This document shows positions 50,955 through 61,868 of a stretch of DNA of 64,000 nucleotides, piece after piece. This DNA comes from Anthracocystis setariae (lineage: Eukaryota > Basidiomycota > Ustilaginomycetes > Ustilaginales > Ustilaginaceae), in the NCBI GenBank assembly GCA_928724745.1, contig CAKMXJ010000016.1:262501-326500 (forward strand), read 5' to 3'. The notes below the pieces were generated by a model. It was not told the origin of the DNA. It did not search any database and saw nothing but the letters and a program-made list of their open reading frames with translations. Within the stretch, counting starts at the first letter, position 1. The number at the start of each line of letters is the position of its first letter. A program made the translations under genes and the position numbers.

Positions 50955-53301
50955 GCAGTTGGGCTGGCCAAACCAGCAACGGCCTATGATGCCGCAGACC
51001 TCGGGTGCCCAACCGTCCCCAATCCAGCCCAGCAGCTTTGGTACAGGCATGGCCGGGCATCTTCAACAGCAGCTACAGCCACAACCGCAGCCGCAGCCGC
51101 AGATGCCAGGTCAACCCTCGCAGCCTCAGCAACAAGGCGGACAAAACATGCCCGGGCAGGCCAACGCGACAGGGCCACAGCAGGGGCAACAGGGTCAAAT
51201 GGGCGGTCGTCCGAACAACATGTCCCAAGCCAAGTTCATTGCGATCACTCCCGAGCAGCTGGAGCAAGCGCGTGCCGCCATGCAGAAGATCGACCAGGAG
51301 CTCGTCACTCAGCGGCCACGACTGCCCATCATCCAGAACATTGCCGACGACGAAAGAGATCAGATCTTGGACCAGGTGCAGAAGCTTGCACCCATCCAAG
51401 CTTCTGTGACAGCGTTGCTACCAGCCTTCTACGCAATGAACGGCAGCCTGGAGCCAGCCAAGCGTCTCAAGATCATGGCGTTCATGTACAAGGACCAGTA
51501 CGACCTGCTGCCCAAAAAGCAGTGCATCCTGCGTCTGGCTGATCTGGACAAGCTCAAGATGCAGATGAGCCGTTGCATCAGTTTTGTGCGCTCCAGCAAC
51601 CCCGAACTAGCCCAACGAATTATGAGCTCTCTAGGAGAACAGACCCGTGCTGCACAGCAGGCCGGCGTCGCTGTTCCTGCAGTCGGCACCAACGCCATCA
51701 CCGCTCCCTCCTCCTCCCAGCCTGGTGCATCGGCCGCTTTGGCTCCTGCTCCGGCGCCGGCAGCTGCTGCACCCACGGATGCAGCAACCAACCAGATGCA
51801 GCCCACAGAGCCTGCAGGTGGTGTCAATGCCGACGGAACCTTCGATGCAGCTGCCGCCATGCACGGTATCAAACGAGGACTTCGACCAGAAAACCTCAAG
51901 TTACCTGCCAACAAGCGCGCCAAGAATGCGACGGGTGCCGGCAAGGCGATGAGTCCCAGCGCCAACGAGTCTCCAAAGGTGGCACCTTCTCCCGCACAGC
52001 CCGAGGACACGCCTACACCTGCTGGATCGACACCAGCTGCCAAGGGCGGAAAACGCAACGAGAAAGCCGGCAAAGGTACCAAGGCTACCGTCAAGAAAGG
52101 CAAGGGTGCCGCTGGCACGCCAACATCCTCGGCGGCTGAGCCTGACAAGAAGTTCAAGACCAGCGCCGACATCATGGCGGAAGTCAAGCGTGAGATGGCT
52201 GAAGCCGAGCGAAAGCGTCGCGAGGAAGGTTCCGGTGGTACCGGAGCAGCAGATGCTTCGGCGGCCACCGCTGCCAAGGTCGACACCGCCAACGTCAAGG
52301 CAGAGCAGGAGGCGGAAGAGAAGCGCAAAAAGGACGCTGAGCTGGCTGGTCGAGATCCCGCGAGTCTTGTCGAGTCGACATGGCAGGAGCTGCTTGCTAC
52401 TGGCAGCGCCAACAACGCACTTCGACCCAACGGCACGACGGACAGCTCGCTGCTGGGTGCGCCAAGCGCTGGTGCTTCGGCGCAGAGCGGCTCGGATCCG
52501 AAATCGCTGCAGTCGCTCATGTCGCTTCTGGGCCAAGATTCGATGCTTTCGGGTCTGCCGCCCAATGGCGTGAACGTGCCCTCCAAGGGGCTTGTGGGCG
52601 ACAGCAGTGGTGCTGGCGGCTCGAGCTTCCTGAATGGGACACTTGACACTCTGCCATCGGCTGACGCGGACACTGGATTGGACATTGACTTGTTCGACTT
52701 TATCGAGGCTTCTGCGGCTGGCCCTGACGCTTTCAACGACACTGACGTTGATCTCGGCGGTGTTTTTGGTTCTGGAAGTTTCAATGCATCCACGCAGGAG
52801 AGCGAGCCGCCCGTGGAGACACCGGAGCTGGTGGCGAGCGCTCGACTGCCCGGAGGTAGCTCGAACGCTTCGACAGCGTCCAACTCGACGGCCAACTCGA
52901 TGCGCGCCAAGGTGCCATCGGGGCTAGGAGGTAACGGGCTGGATTTTGGCTCTGCCGGACCGTCGAGCACGAGTCCGGCGGAAATGAGTAGCTGCGATGA
53001 GATCGATCTCGACAAGAGCCCGTTCGTTCACAGGATGAGACTGGATCGCATGGGCTTGACGATGGCGCCTGCGGCCTCGGCGCACGAGGCAGGCAAGGCG
53101 TCGAAGGAAGCCGACCAGAGCACCCTACCGGCTCCGGAAGAAACGGCGATCAGCCAGGTTGAGCTCGGACCTGGTTCGCAGGGCAACATCGCAGGCTCAG
53201 GCGACGAGTGGTGGGATTTGGACCACTTTGCCAGCACGATGATGGGTGGTGGATTCGGAACGGATGCCAACGCTGACCAGCCTTGGGCGGTGTTGAGTTG
53301 A
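48279..53301 (+). CDS. Gln-rich ARID protein, SWI/SNF subunit SWI1-like
   Basis: Two exons, 48279-48938 and 49039-53301, joined in phase 0 (CAG|GTAAG, ACCACAG), give 1640 residues. The first 570 residues are dominated by Gln, Pro and Met. An ARID domain spans about 572-672: FMKALVDLMKKRGTPITSLPKVGGRELDLYRLY, then AHGGSEGAHQKGAWPAIA. More Gln-rich sequence follows, then an ordered segment near 950-1070 (LEQARAAMQKIDQEL, RLKIMAFMYKDQYDLLPKK). The C-terminus is acidic and ends in WWDLDHFA. Fungal ARID proteins of this build are the Swi1/Sol1 subunits of SWI/SNF remodellers. The assignment rests on ARID plus composition, so another ARID co-regulator is possible. Confidence 0.8.
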
Positions 53302-54623
53302 TGTGGTCGGATCACTGCGCGCGATGAGGCGACACAAACACACACAATCACCACCACTAAAACGATGGCAGGATTTGCCATCTTCTACGCTGCGAGACTC
53401 AGCCCAACGATACCCGAGTCAACGGCACTTGATTTCCTTGTTCACTTCATCTTTCGCACATTTGCTGTATTCGTTGTGATTGTTCCTTTTGTTTACGTTT
53501 ATGGTTCCCAATTGAGGTTATGTTGCTTGAGATCAGTATTTTTCCGAATCCAACCTCAGCGTGACCGACAGACAAGGCAGATTACAGGCTTGTACTTGGC
53601 CTGACTGATTGGTTGACGAAGCACCACTTAGAACGAGGGAAGAAGAGGGTTGGTGAGTGAGGATGTGGGAGGACTGATGGAGCAACATGAGCGATGAGCA
53701 GCTGGGCAAACACGATCGAGATGAATATCGCGTGGGTCATCACGTAGAGGCGACAAAGGCTTGGCACACTTAGTGATTGCGGAAAATTGAATCGCGCTAC
53801 ATGTACAGCCAGAGAGAGAAGAGAGAGGTGTTGGTGCATGATTCCTCACCTCCTCTTCCTATTCTGTACAGTACTGTACTTCGATTTCGGTTGAACGGTA
53901 AATTATTTGTTATATGTAGTGCGAATCGGCCGAGGCGGGAACAAGACACTTCTTGGCAGGGTCGCATGCAGCTCTGTCGTCGAAATCACCAAGCCCAACA
54001 ATGCTGCAGAACAGATCAGTGTTATGGAGAGCCTGCGGATCGGACGTGCCGTCGTTGGTTCCAGGCGAGCATAGAAGATCGACCGTTTTCCAGTGAGTCC
54101 CAAGTGCCAACCAACGTCCCAGCTGGCTTGGCTTGCCACTTTGAACGCTTCACATGATGGCGATCTTACCAAGAGCGGTAAGCGCATAAATCGTGAAAAA
54201 TGCTGTAATGGCGATCGGAATGTCAAATTCAGTCAGGTCAAGTCAATCAATTCATCGCCTTGCGTGCATACGACTGTAGTCAAGGCGTGCATTATGCAAT
54301 TCAGAGTACAGGAGATGAACTCGGCTGCTGCTCTTCGGTACTGTATTATAATATTGCCGCGACCCAAAAGCATTCCTCCACCCGTTGGCCAAGCTGCATC
54401 CAAAATCACCGTATCGAGTCTCCCGTCCACTCTGTCCACAGCAGTCTTGGCGATTTGCGATCAAGCTTTCCTCCCTTTCGTACCTCCATCCTTTCCTCAA
54501 AGCACGGTCAGTCCATCCCGCAGCCGTCTTGATCCCGGAATCCCTTTGGAAACGTCGCCGGATCTATTCCCCAAGGCTATCACTCACCAACGTTACCCAG
54601 CGGGGCTCACAACGTCAACAACC
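53302..54623. other. Intergenic between SWI1-like and PhoD-like genes
   Basis: About 1.3 kb. It contains a TGTACAGTACTGTAC palindrome at 53865-53879 and a related GGTACTGTA near 54338. The plus-strand frame extends upstream of 54624, but that translation looks like leader, not protein. No gene is supported. Confidence 0.5.
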
Positions 54624-56578
54624 ATGACAACGCTCAACGTCAAGACGGGGCCCATGCTCCGCTACGACTCGGTGGACCTAGGCCAGCATATCTATCATGC
54701 CTACGCCATGATCGTCACCGAAGATGCCACCAGCGACTACTCAATCACTCCGACGCTTCAGCTTCGATGGCAAAACGCGGCTTCGGTCTCGCCAGCTACT
54801 GCGGATGCATCCGCCGTTGTCTCTCCCGACAATGCCCAAAAGTCGTCCCAGGCCATCAAGCTGTATCAGTTTCACGGTGCTGAGGGCTCGTTCACTTTCT
54901 GGCGTTTCAAAATCGAGATCCCCATGGCCGACCATGAGCTAGCGGTTCAATACTCGATCGATGGCCAGGCGCATCCCAACTCTCAGTCCGAGGCTATCAA
55001 GGGTCTCACCGGACACACATTCTTCGTTCCGGCCAAGACCCAAAACTTCCGATGGGCTGGTCACAGCTGCAACGGTTTCAGCTCCAACGTCGACGAGACC
55101 GAGTTCAACGGTCCCAATCCACTCTGGGATGATCTGCTCAAGGCTCACGCATCTCAGCCGTACCATGCCGTCGTAGGCGGTGGTGATCAGATTTACTGCG
55201 ACAAACTGGTTCGAGAGCCCGAGATGCAGGAGTGGAACAACCAGTCCGACAGCAAGAAGCGAATGGCGATGCCGCTCACCCAGGAGATCTCGACGTGCAT
55301 CGACCGCTACATGTTCAACCACTACTGCGAATGGTTCGGCGGTGGATCGTTCGCCAAGACTATCGCACAGGTACCCATGATCAACATGCTGGATGACCAC
55401 GACCTGATCGATGGGTTTGGGACCTACCCTGACGATCTCATGCGCGCTCCCGTTTTCAACCACGTCGGTGCACGCGGGTACTTCTTCTTCCTGCTCTTCC
55501 AGTTGTTCATCAACGATGACGTCGACGGCGTGAGCGAGACCGAACATCCCAGTCGCAGCATGATCATCGGTGCTCAGGGAAGCTACATCCCATTCCGAAA
55601 CCACAGCTTGCTCTGCTACCTTGGGCCTAAGCAGTGGATCTTGCTAGCCGACTGCCGATCCGAACGCAAGGTGGATCAGATCTGTAGCAAGGCGACGTAT
55701 CAGCGTCTGTTTGACGCGGTTCGAACGCTGCCGCAAACTGTCGAACATTTGATCATCCTGCTCGGCGTGCCATTGGCGTATCCACGTATGGTCTTCCTGG
55801 AACGGACGCTGTCGAGCTCGATGAATCCACTCATCATGCTCGCCAAGGGCCTGTCGCCTGGGTTCACCAACAACTTCAATGGCCAGGTGGAGCTTCTCGA
55901 TGATTTGGGCGACCATTGGTGTGCAGGTCCCCACAAACATGAGCGCAATTGGCTCGTGGAGCGCGTTCAGGAGTTGTCGCTCGAGAAACAACTGCGTGTC
56001 TCGTACATCAGTGGCGATGTCCACGCCGCCGGCGTAGGTGTGTTCTTTGGCTACCACCAACACGATCCCAGTTTGGATCCAAAGTATTCGCTCGCCGTCA
56101 TCACATCGGCGATTGTGAATACACCTCCACCACCTGCTGTCATTTCCATGCTCAACAAGCTGGCGGGCAAGAAACACCGCTCCCTCTTCTACTGCGGAAC
56201 CAAGGAAACCATGGTGCCCCTCTTCGAAACCGATCTGCAGGGTCAAAAGCAGAAAGATAAATAGTACGTCTCCCCCCCTCCCCCTTCCCTCCCATCTTCC
56301 CCTGGGGCACACACTAAAACCTCCTTGTTGCTTTTCCTTTTGACAGCATTATCGGAGCACGCAACTGGTGTTCGGTAGACTACACACCCTCGACGGGCGA
56401 ACTACAATTCGATCTGCGCGTGGAAACCTCCCGAGGCAGTGGTGCGACAAAATCATACGTCGTCAAAGCTCCACCGCCTCGTTGGCAAATCGCTAAACAC
56501 CACCACCACCTTCTGCACTCCAAAGACTTCGACAAGGCCATCGACACTCTCCGTGGTCATCCCACCTCTTCTTCCTAG
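54624..56578 (+). CDS. PhoD-like metallophosphatase
   Basis: Exons 54624-56263 and 56347-56578 give 623 residues. The GTACGT donor falls inside an apparent TAG stop, and splicing gives TAC and the frame YIIGARNW to a tail ending HPTSSS. Metal-site signatures of the PhoD-like phosphatase fold are present: VVGGGDQIYCDKL (about residue 190), INMLDDHDLIDGFGTY (about 255) and YISGDVHAAGVG (about 465). Fungal members are cytosolic or membrane-associated phosphodiesterase-like proteins of poorly known substrate. No signal peptide is seen. ATG 54624 is chosen because upstream in-frame residues look like untranslated leader. Its stop is only 69 bp from the convergent neighbour's. Confidence 0.88.
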
Positions 56579-56647
56579 TGACATAGTCGGATTGAATGTA
56601 TACCCCCTCCCCCCCCCTAAACCTCCAACCCCCGTAATGAACGATGC

Positions 56648-58309
56648 TTACGAAGTTTGTTGTTGCAAAACCAGCTGCTGCTGCTGCTGTTGTTGTTGGA
56701 GCAAGAGTTTCTGAAGTTCCTCCTTCCTGTTTTCCTCCAGACTGTAGGCGTCTGCAGTCTCCCTTGCCACCTCGAGCGCCTTTTCGGCGGCGATACGACG
56801 ATTAGCCGCCGTCGAATTTTCGATTTCAGCATCCCTGACTTCGGCCCTACAAAGTCGAATCGTGGCACGTTTGGCACCTAGGATGTAGTTGGATACAAAC
56901 GTGTTGCGCGTGGCTTCGAGCGCGTGCAGCTCGGCGTCTAGCTCGGGACACAGTTTGTACGCCGCACTGAAGCGCGAAGCTGGCGCTACCGTGGGCTGGG
57001 CGCTGGCGGAAGACGGGATGCCTGCGCCAACACCAACACCAACACCAACACCGACGCCAGCAGTGGTAGAGGACGCGGAAGGGCCGGTAGGGATGGCAGG
57101 CGTCGTGGGCGTTTGTGCCGATGACGTGCGCGACAACCTTGGCGCCAAATGCGCACCGGGCGTAGACGTCGAAGGCGAAAACGGCGAAGCTTCGTGCGGA
57201 GAAGAACCAGCGTGTCGCTCATACCCACTACGATACGCCTCGTCTTCGGGACCAGAGGTGAAGTACGAGTCGTATGGATTGGTTTCTCTCCTGCGTCCGA
57301 ACGAGGGATGCCCACCACGGTAGGCGGAAGGGTGGGCTCCGTCGCGCGAGGATCGAGCATATCGTGACCCGGATGGACTCTGGTAAGCTTCTCGTTCTCG
57401 TTCCCGCTCTGGGCCGGGAGTGTAGGGTCCAGCTGAAGTCGCGCCGTCCCGACCGGAGCGGTATGCAGGCGAAGGCATGGGCGGCGCAGCGCTTCTCGAA
57501 GCACGTGGACCGGTGGGAGGCGCGGAGCCAAATCCAGAATCAGCTGGACGTGATGATGGTCCGCGCGGTGTGCCGCGAGGCGAAGTGGGACGATCTGGTC
57601 CGCCGGCATAGCGAGGACCGTCTGGTGCGTCGATCTGCGACGATACCGGTGGTGGTGAGCGGCGAGGACGCTCGAGGTCGTCCGCATATCTGGAAGCTTC
57701 AGGAGGTCCACGCTCGGCTCCACTCGGACCTGATGAGCGCTCCAACTCGCGATCTCTACCTTCCGCCGATCCGACAGATGCTCTGCCCCAAGAAGACCTT
57801 TGTTCATACCTTGGTTCGTGCCCTGGACTTCTCGATCGCGGACGACGTGGACCCGAAGGTGGATGCGCGTATCCATCTACGGGAGGTCGGTACGTGCGCT
57901 CTTCCGCTTCGTAATCTCTGTCCCATCCACCATGTCTGCCACCTCCTCCGCCGCGCTCCCTATCTCGCTCGCGTTCGCGCTCGCGCTCCTCCATGCGCTG
58001 TCGGTACCTCTCCGCCTCCTTAGCCTCCCACGCCTCGCGCTCCCGTTCGAGCTCGATCCTCTCCTGTTCAGTGCGCGGTATTGGACGACGACTATAGTCC
58101 CAAGGACGAGGTGGAGGGATGGTCTTGTGAACTCTGCGCGGTGGGCGATCGCTGTAGGCGCGCGGATCTGGGTAGTAAGGATAGGCGGACCTGGAGTCGG
58201 TGTAGCGTTGATCCGAGTAGGTCCGGTCATCTCTACGAGACACATACCGGCGATCGTCGCGGATATGACCGCCTCCGCGATATGCAGAGCCTTGATATCG
58301 GTCGGACAT
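56648..58309 (-). CDS. Arg/Ser/Glu-rich protein with C-terminal coiled-coil, function unknown
   Basis: Single frame of 553 residues from ATG 58309. The N-terminus is rich in Arg, Tyr, Ser and Asp (SDRYQGSAYRGGGH), followed by ERERERERDRER-type charged repeats. The middle is Ser/Pro/Gly-rich and disordered, with a VG repeat encoded by CACCAA units near 57028-57058. The last 130 residues look helical (LDAELHALEATRNTFVSNYI, AANRRIAAEKALEVARETAD) and end in poly-Gln. The composition recalls splicing-associated proteins, but I do not recognise a family. The helical tail is the only part likely to be structured. It converges closely with the PhoD-like gene. Confidence 0.75.
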   Translation of the reverse strand: MSDRYQGSAYRGGGHIRDDRRYVSRRDDRTYSDQRYTDSRSAYPYYPDPRAYSDRPPRRVHKTIPPPRPWDYSRRPIPRTEQERIELEREREAWEAKEAERYRQRMEERERERERDRERGGGGGRHGGWDRDYEAEERTYRPPVDGYAHPPSGPRRPRSRSPGHEPRYEQRSSWGRASVGSAEGRDRELERSSGPSGAERGPPEASRYADDLERPRRSPPPVSSQIDAPDGPRYAGGPDRPTSPRGTPRGPSSRPADSGFGSAPPTGPRASRSAAPPMPSPAYRSGRDGATSAGPYTPGPEREREREAYQSPSGSRYARSSRDGAHPSAYRGGHPSFGRRRETNPYDSYFTSGPEDEAYRSGYERHAGSSPHEASPFSPSTSTPGAHLAPRLSRTSSAQTPTTPAIPTGPSASSTTAGVGVGVGVGVGAGIPSSASAQPTVAPASRFSAAYKLCPELDAELHALEATRNTFVSNYILGAKRATIRLCRAEVRDAEIENSTAANRRIAAEKALEVARETADAYSLEENRKEELQKLLLQQQQQQQQLVLQQQTS

Positions 58310-58471
58310 GCTGAGTGGATGGTGTGATGCGCAACTGATGCTGAGGAGGATGCGGAAGGAACAAGGCGTTGACTCAAGGTGAAGCCAAGTTTTCAAACTT
58401 CGGGAATCGGCAAAATTTTCGAGAAGAACAGGATCTAACACGAAGCACAAAATTCCAACGTTGTCGATACT

Positions 58472-58657
58472 TGTCAGGCGTCTACGCCTGACCGTTGCTT
58501 AAGTAAGCTCTGGTGTCACGTGTCTCACATGCAAGTCAGGTGCATACACGGCCACCTGTACTGTATATATAATTAGGCTCCTTCCGGATCGTTCTCCTTT
58601 TGGAATACCATCTATCTCTCATCACTCTCACGCATACAATCGTGCGAGAGCGTGACA
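58472..58657 (+). mobile_element. Putative 5' LTR of a Ty3/gypsy-like element
   Basis: A 186-bp segment starts TGTCA and ends TGACA, the inverted terminal repeat expected of an LTR. It contains a TATATAT box at 58564-58570. One base after its end, TGGTAGC (58659-58665) matches the 3' end of initiator Met tRNA, a common primer-binding site of fungal Ty3/gypsy elements. A short hairpin (TCAGGCG/CGCCTGA) lies at its left edge. No matching 3' LTR was seen in the window, so the boundaries are inferred. Confidence 0.65.
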
Positions 58658-58658
58658 T

Positions 58659-58665
58659 TGGTAGC
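58659..58665 (+). other. Candidate primer-binding site (initiator tRNA-Met type)
   Basis: TGGTAGC begins one base downstream of the putative LTR end and is complementary to the CCA-containing 3' end of initiator tRNA-Met. Only seven bases match clearly. Confidence 0.5.
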
Positions 58666-58885
58666 TTCTGTGATCGCTTCGACAAGCCTTTCAACGTAAG
58701 CCTTTTTCAATACCACTTATCCCTTCATCTTCACCATTCCGCCTTCACCGCCTTGGGTGCTCCGCGCCCGTCGACAACAGAAACCTCTCTTTCCGTACGT
58801 GGACGACGTCGACAGACTCCTGCGTCGCTCCTCCGCCTCTATCTCTCCATCCAACTCTAATACCTCTACGAACCCCACTTCAATC

Positions 58886-59940
58886 ATGCCCAATACCTCG
58901 CCCGTCTCGCCAGCTCCTTCGTCGACCTCTTCGGTCGCTACAGAGCAGCCTTCTCCCTCCAACATCGAACAGAAGTTGGACCGTATGATGGCACTCATGG
59001 AGCGATTCCTCTCTGCTCAACAAGGAGTTAACCCTCCTACCCTCCCCGCTCATCCTCCCGCAGTTCCGGTCGCTTCCACCTTCTATGCCGGTTCCGCTTC
59101 TGAGGACTCCGACGACTCCGGCGCCGACGTGGTTCCCAAGAAGCCTATCCTTAAGCCTAAGGATGTTGCGACTTTCAACCCGGAGCAGGGCGACGATATC
59201 GAGACGTTTTGTCGTCGCATCGATGAGGCCGTCGATACCTACGGTACCAAGCCTGTCTGTCTTGTCCTGCCCAAGTGTTTGGAGGGTACTGCCGTCGACT
59301 GGCATACCAACCTTGGTCACGTCGAGCGTGCTGCTCTGAAGCGCAGTCCTGACATCTGGATTCGTCTCCTCCGCGAGCCTACAACAAGTATCACAAACGA
59401 GTCATGCGCCTCGCCCGCTTGGCCAAACAGAACTCGCCCACCCAGCTTGTTCACTGGTTACTGCACGGCCTTCCGTATCGAATGAAGGAACAGCTTACTG
59501 CAGATGCGGTTAGCAACAAAGTGGACCCCAACACATTCCGCCAAATGTGTATCGCGCAGCGTAAGTTGTACCTTAAAAACAGCTCACGTTCTTCCACCAC
59601 TTCTTCCGACCCTCGTCAGCGCGGCCACAATCCTCAGCCTCGACGTGATACATCCACTGCAGCGAAACCGACAGACACGACCGCTATCCGTGCCCCACTC
59701 CGCCCTTGTCGTCACTGCCAGGGCTCTCACTGGGACGCCGAGTGTCCCAAGCGCGCAACTCAGCCCACCACGCGCGCCGTCGTCGCTGCTCACCATGTCG
59801 ATGACCACGAGGACGCTGCATATGACACCGCTCAGTACGACGCCTTGCAGGCAGCCTATCTCGCTCTATCCGAGGCCAGTTCCCCTGAATCGTCTTCCTC
59901 TTCCGATGATTCATCCGACGTGGTCATGCATCTTGCCTAG
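58886..59940 (+). pseudogene. Broken Gag-like gene of an LTR retrotransposon
   Basis: The frame starts at MPNTSPVSPAPSS (58886) and covers a Gag core (FNPEQGDDIETFCRRIDEA, LPKCLEGTAVDWH). It shifts near 59377-59382, where the first frame runs into unrelated sequence ending at 59485. The second frame (59383-59940) continues the Gag capsid homology (LVHWLLHGLP, FRQMCIAQRKLY) and has a zinc-knuckle-like motif CRHCQGSHWDAEC (C-x2-C-x3-H-x4-C) near 59707-59745. It ends at an in-frame TAG before the protease region. The frameshift marks it as a non-functional relic. The protein is of fungal retroelement type. Confidence 0.8.
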
Positions 59941-60636
59941 GATTACGCGGGGAGTCCGGTCTCACCCAGCTCCCCACCTAGTCTGCCACCCGATAAGGTC
60001 GTCACGATTCCCTCATCCGCCGCACTGCCTATCGTTGACGCTCATGAACCGTCCTCACCCAAGTTTCACCTCGTGCCTACCTACCTTCGTCTTCCTGTTC
60101 AACCAACTCGCGGCCCTATCATCGACGCCTGCCTGGACACCGGCGCATCTTGTTCCCTCATCGCCCAACCTCTCTTAGCTCTTTTCGATCACGAAATGCA
60201 CCCGGGTACTACGACCATTCGCACTGCTAGTACGCCAACAACGTCTCTTGGTACGGCAACCTTCGTTTTATGCATCCCTTGTCCACCGCACGCTATTGCT
60301 CGCACGACCGTTACCTGTCATGTCCTCAGCACACTACCTCCCGGTTTGATTCTAGGTATGGATTTCTTTATTGCCCACGGCATCCTGTTCGACTCCGTGA
60401 AATCCATGGTCTCTCTCCAATCGTGCGGCTTGCGCGCAGCCGTCGGTACCGTGAGGCAGCCTGACCTTGAACCTATCGCGGCCCTCGTTACCGCACCTCC
60501 GGCCGCGTCTCACTTCCCTGTGTACTCGGTGTTGGCCCCCGATATGCGTGCTCCTCCTGATATGGAGGGCTACACATTGCCATTTACCGTGGAACCCGAC
60601 CAACCCGATGTCAGCGGTCGGGCGCCTGGTAAATAG
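59941..60636 (+). pseudogene. Retrotransposon aspartic-protease region (pol remnant)
   Basis: In the same frame as the end of Gag and separated from it by one TAG, this frame has CLDTGASCSLI, the catalytic Asp signature of retropepsins, near 60133-60160. The flap-distal GLILGMDFF motif lies near 60340-60370. It stops at 60636. No reverse transcriptase, RNase H or integrase motifs follow on this strand, so the element is truncated. Confidence 0.8.
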
Positions 60637-61868
60637 GCCGATCTTGTTTCGAGAGCGGTGCGGTCCTGTTGGGCTGGGCCGCCGAGTTTGGGTTACGCGC
60701 CTGTGCAACTGGGAAGTACGAGGTGGGTTGCGCAGATACGTCGGCGGTCCGATAAAGGCGACTGGGCCGCACTCGACTCGGCGGCGGTGGAGTGTGGGCC
60801 TCTCAACCGCGTTCGACCTATTACCGACTGACGCTGTTGGCGCTCCGTTCAGCGGCAGCACGGCGTACTCGGTATTACGGTGTGTTAGCTTGGTGTCCCG
60901 CGAGCGCTCTTGACGAGACAGGAAGCTGTTCAGATGGTTAGGTGAACACTGGGAGTGATCACCAAGCTGTTACGGCGACGGCGTAGGGCCTGACGTCCCG
61001 ATGTCAGCCTGTAGGCAGCGTTTACGCGCTGCGGTGTCGATACCGGTACCGACGAGGTCTAGCTGTTCTCCGACTTGAACGGAGGCACGCGAGGAAGCTG
61101 CAATGCTACTTGTATTGCAACTTACTGAACTAGAAACTGAATGATCGTGAAGACGACGTTAAGAAGCTATACTGAGCTTAGAGACTGTGTTGTAAGAAGT
61201 AGAGTGGATGAGGAGCTCATCCACGTCGAACCAGATGAGGAGACATTAAGTAGGACCGCTCCAAACCCCTATGGCAAGGCCAATCCGGCGCTAGCCTATT
61301 GTCTAGCTGCACGGCCTGCATGTGTGCCTGTTCTGGCCGTGGTACAGGCGGCTGATCACCTCCAAGCCTCTGAGAGCGCCTGATATGGTGTCCCTCAACT
61401 GTTGATCGCCTCGAGATGGTGTTGTCGCGATCCGGCGTCTCTGCGACGTTGAACAGCCGCGATCCGACCACTATGAGCAAAAGCGGCCGAAATTAACTCT
61501 CTGAGCCGCACTCGCGTTGACGGCGGCCGCGAAGCGGTTTTTCCACCGCTTCGACTTCGCTGCCTATGGTAACAACATTGCTCGGTACGACGCACTGCCG
61601 GTAGCTTACCTCCTCTCCTCCGACTGCGAAGACGGCCAACCAAATACTTACTTAGCCGCGCTCAAACTGAGGGCGGTCGAAAAGCTAGTTTTCCGCCGCC
61701 TCGGCATCGCCGCCCGTGACATTACCCCCCTTCCGAGAACCGAGCTCCTGCGAGGTGAAATGAAATGGGCTGCGCATCTTCTAGCCGCTGTGAGCTCGTT
61801 AGCGGCTGAGTGAGAAGACCACCTGAGCTACCATCATCACTCCCAGAACCCCTTCGTCACCATCCACA
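60637..61868. other. GC-rich degenerate sequence with diverged repeats and a second gag relic
   Basis: About 1.2 kb with no intact gene. Segments at 61504-61564 and 61654-61714 are similar at a 150-bp offset (about 44 of 61 positions by hand count). A weaker third copy appears near 60766. Around 61560-61620 the plus-strand translation (IARYDALPVAYLLSSD) matches the C-terminal part of the nearby Gag (TAQYDALQAAYLALSE), so part of this stretch is another retroelement remnant. Confidence 0.55.

Noticed and set aside
51429..53015. 528-codon minus-strand frame
   Set aside because: Antisense shadow of the SWI1-like gene, Ser/Ala-rich from its GC3-biased codons.
53582..53839. 85-residue minus-strand frame with a hydrophobic middle (a possible small secreted protein)
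   Set aside because: The hydrophobic stretch is not N-terminal, there is no promoter signal, and the sequence overlaps a GTACTGTAC-rich intergenic tract.
54093..54623. Upstream in-frame extension of the PhoD-like protein
   Set aside because: Translation is of low coding quality and the conserved part begins just after ATG 54624; treated as leader.
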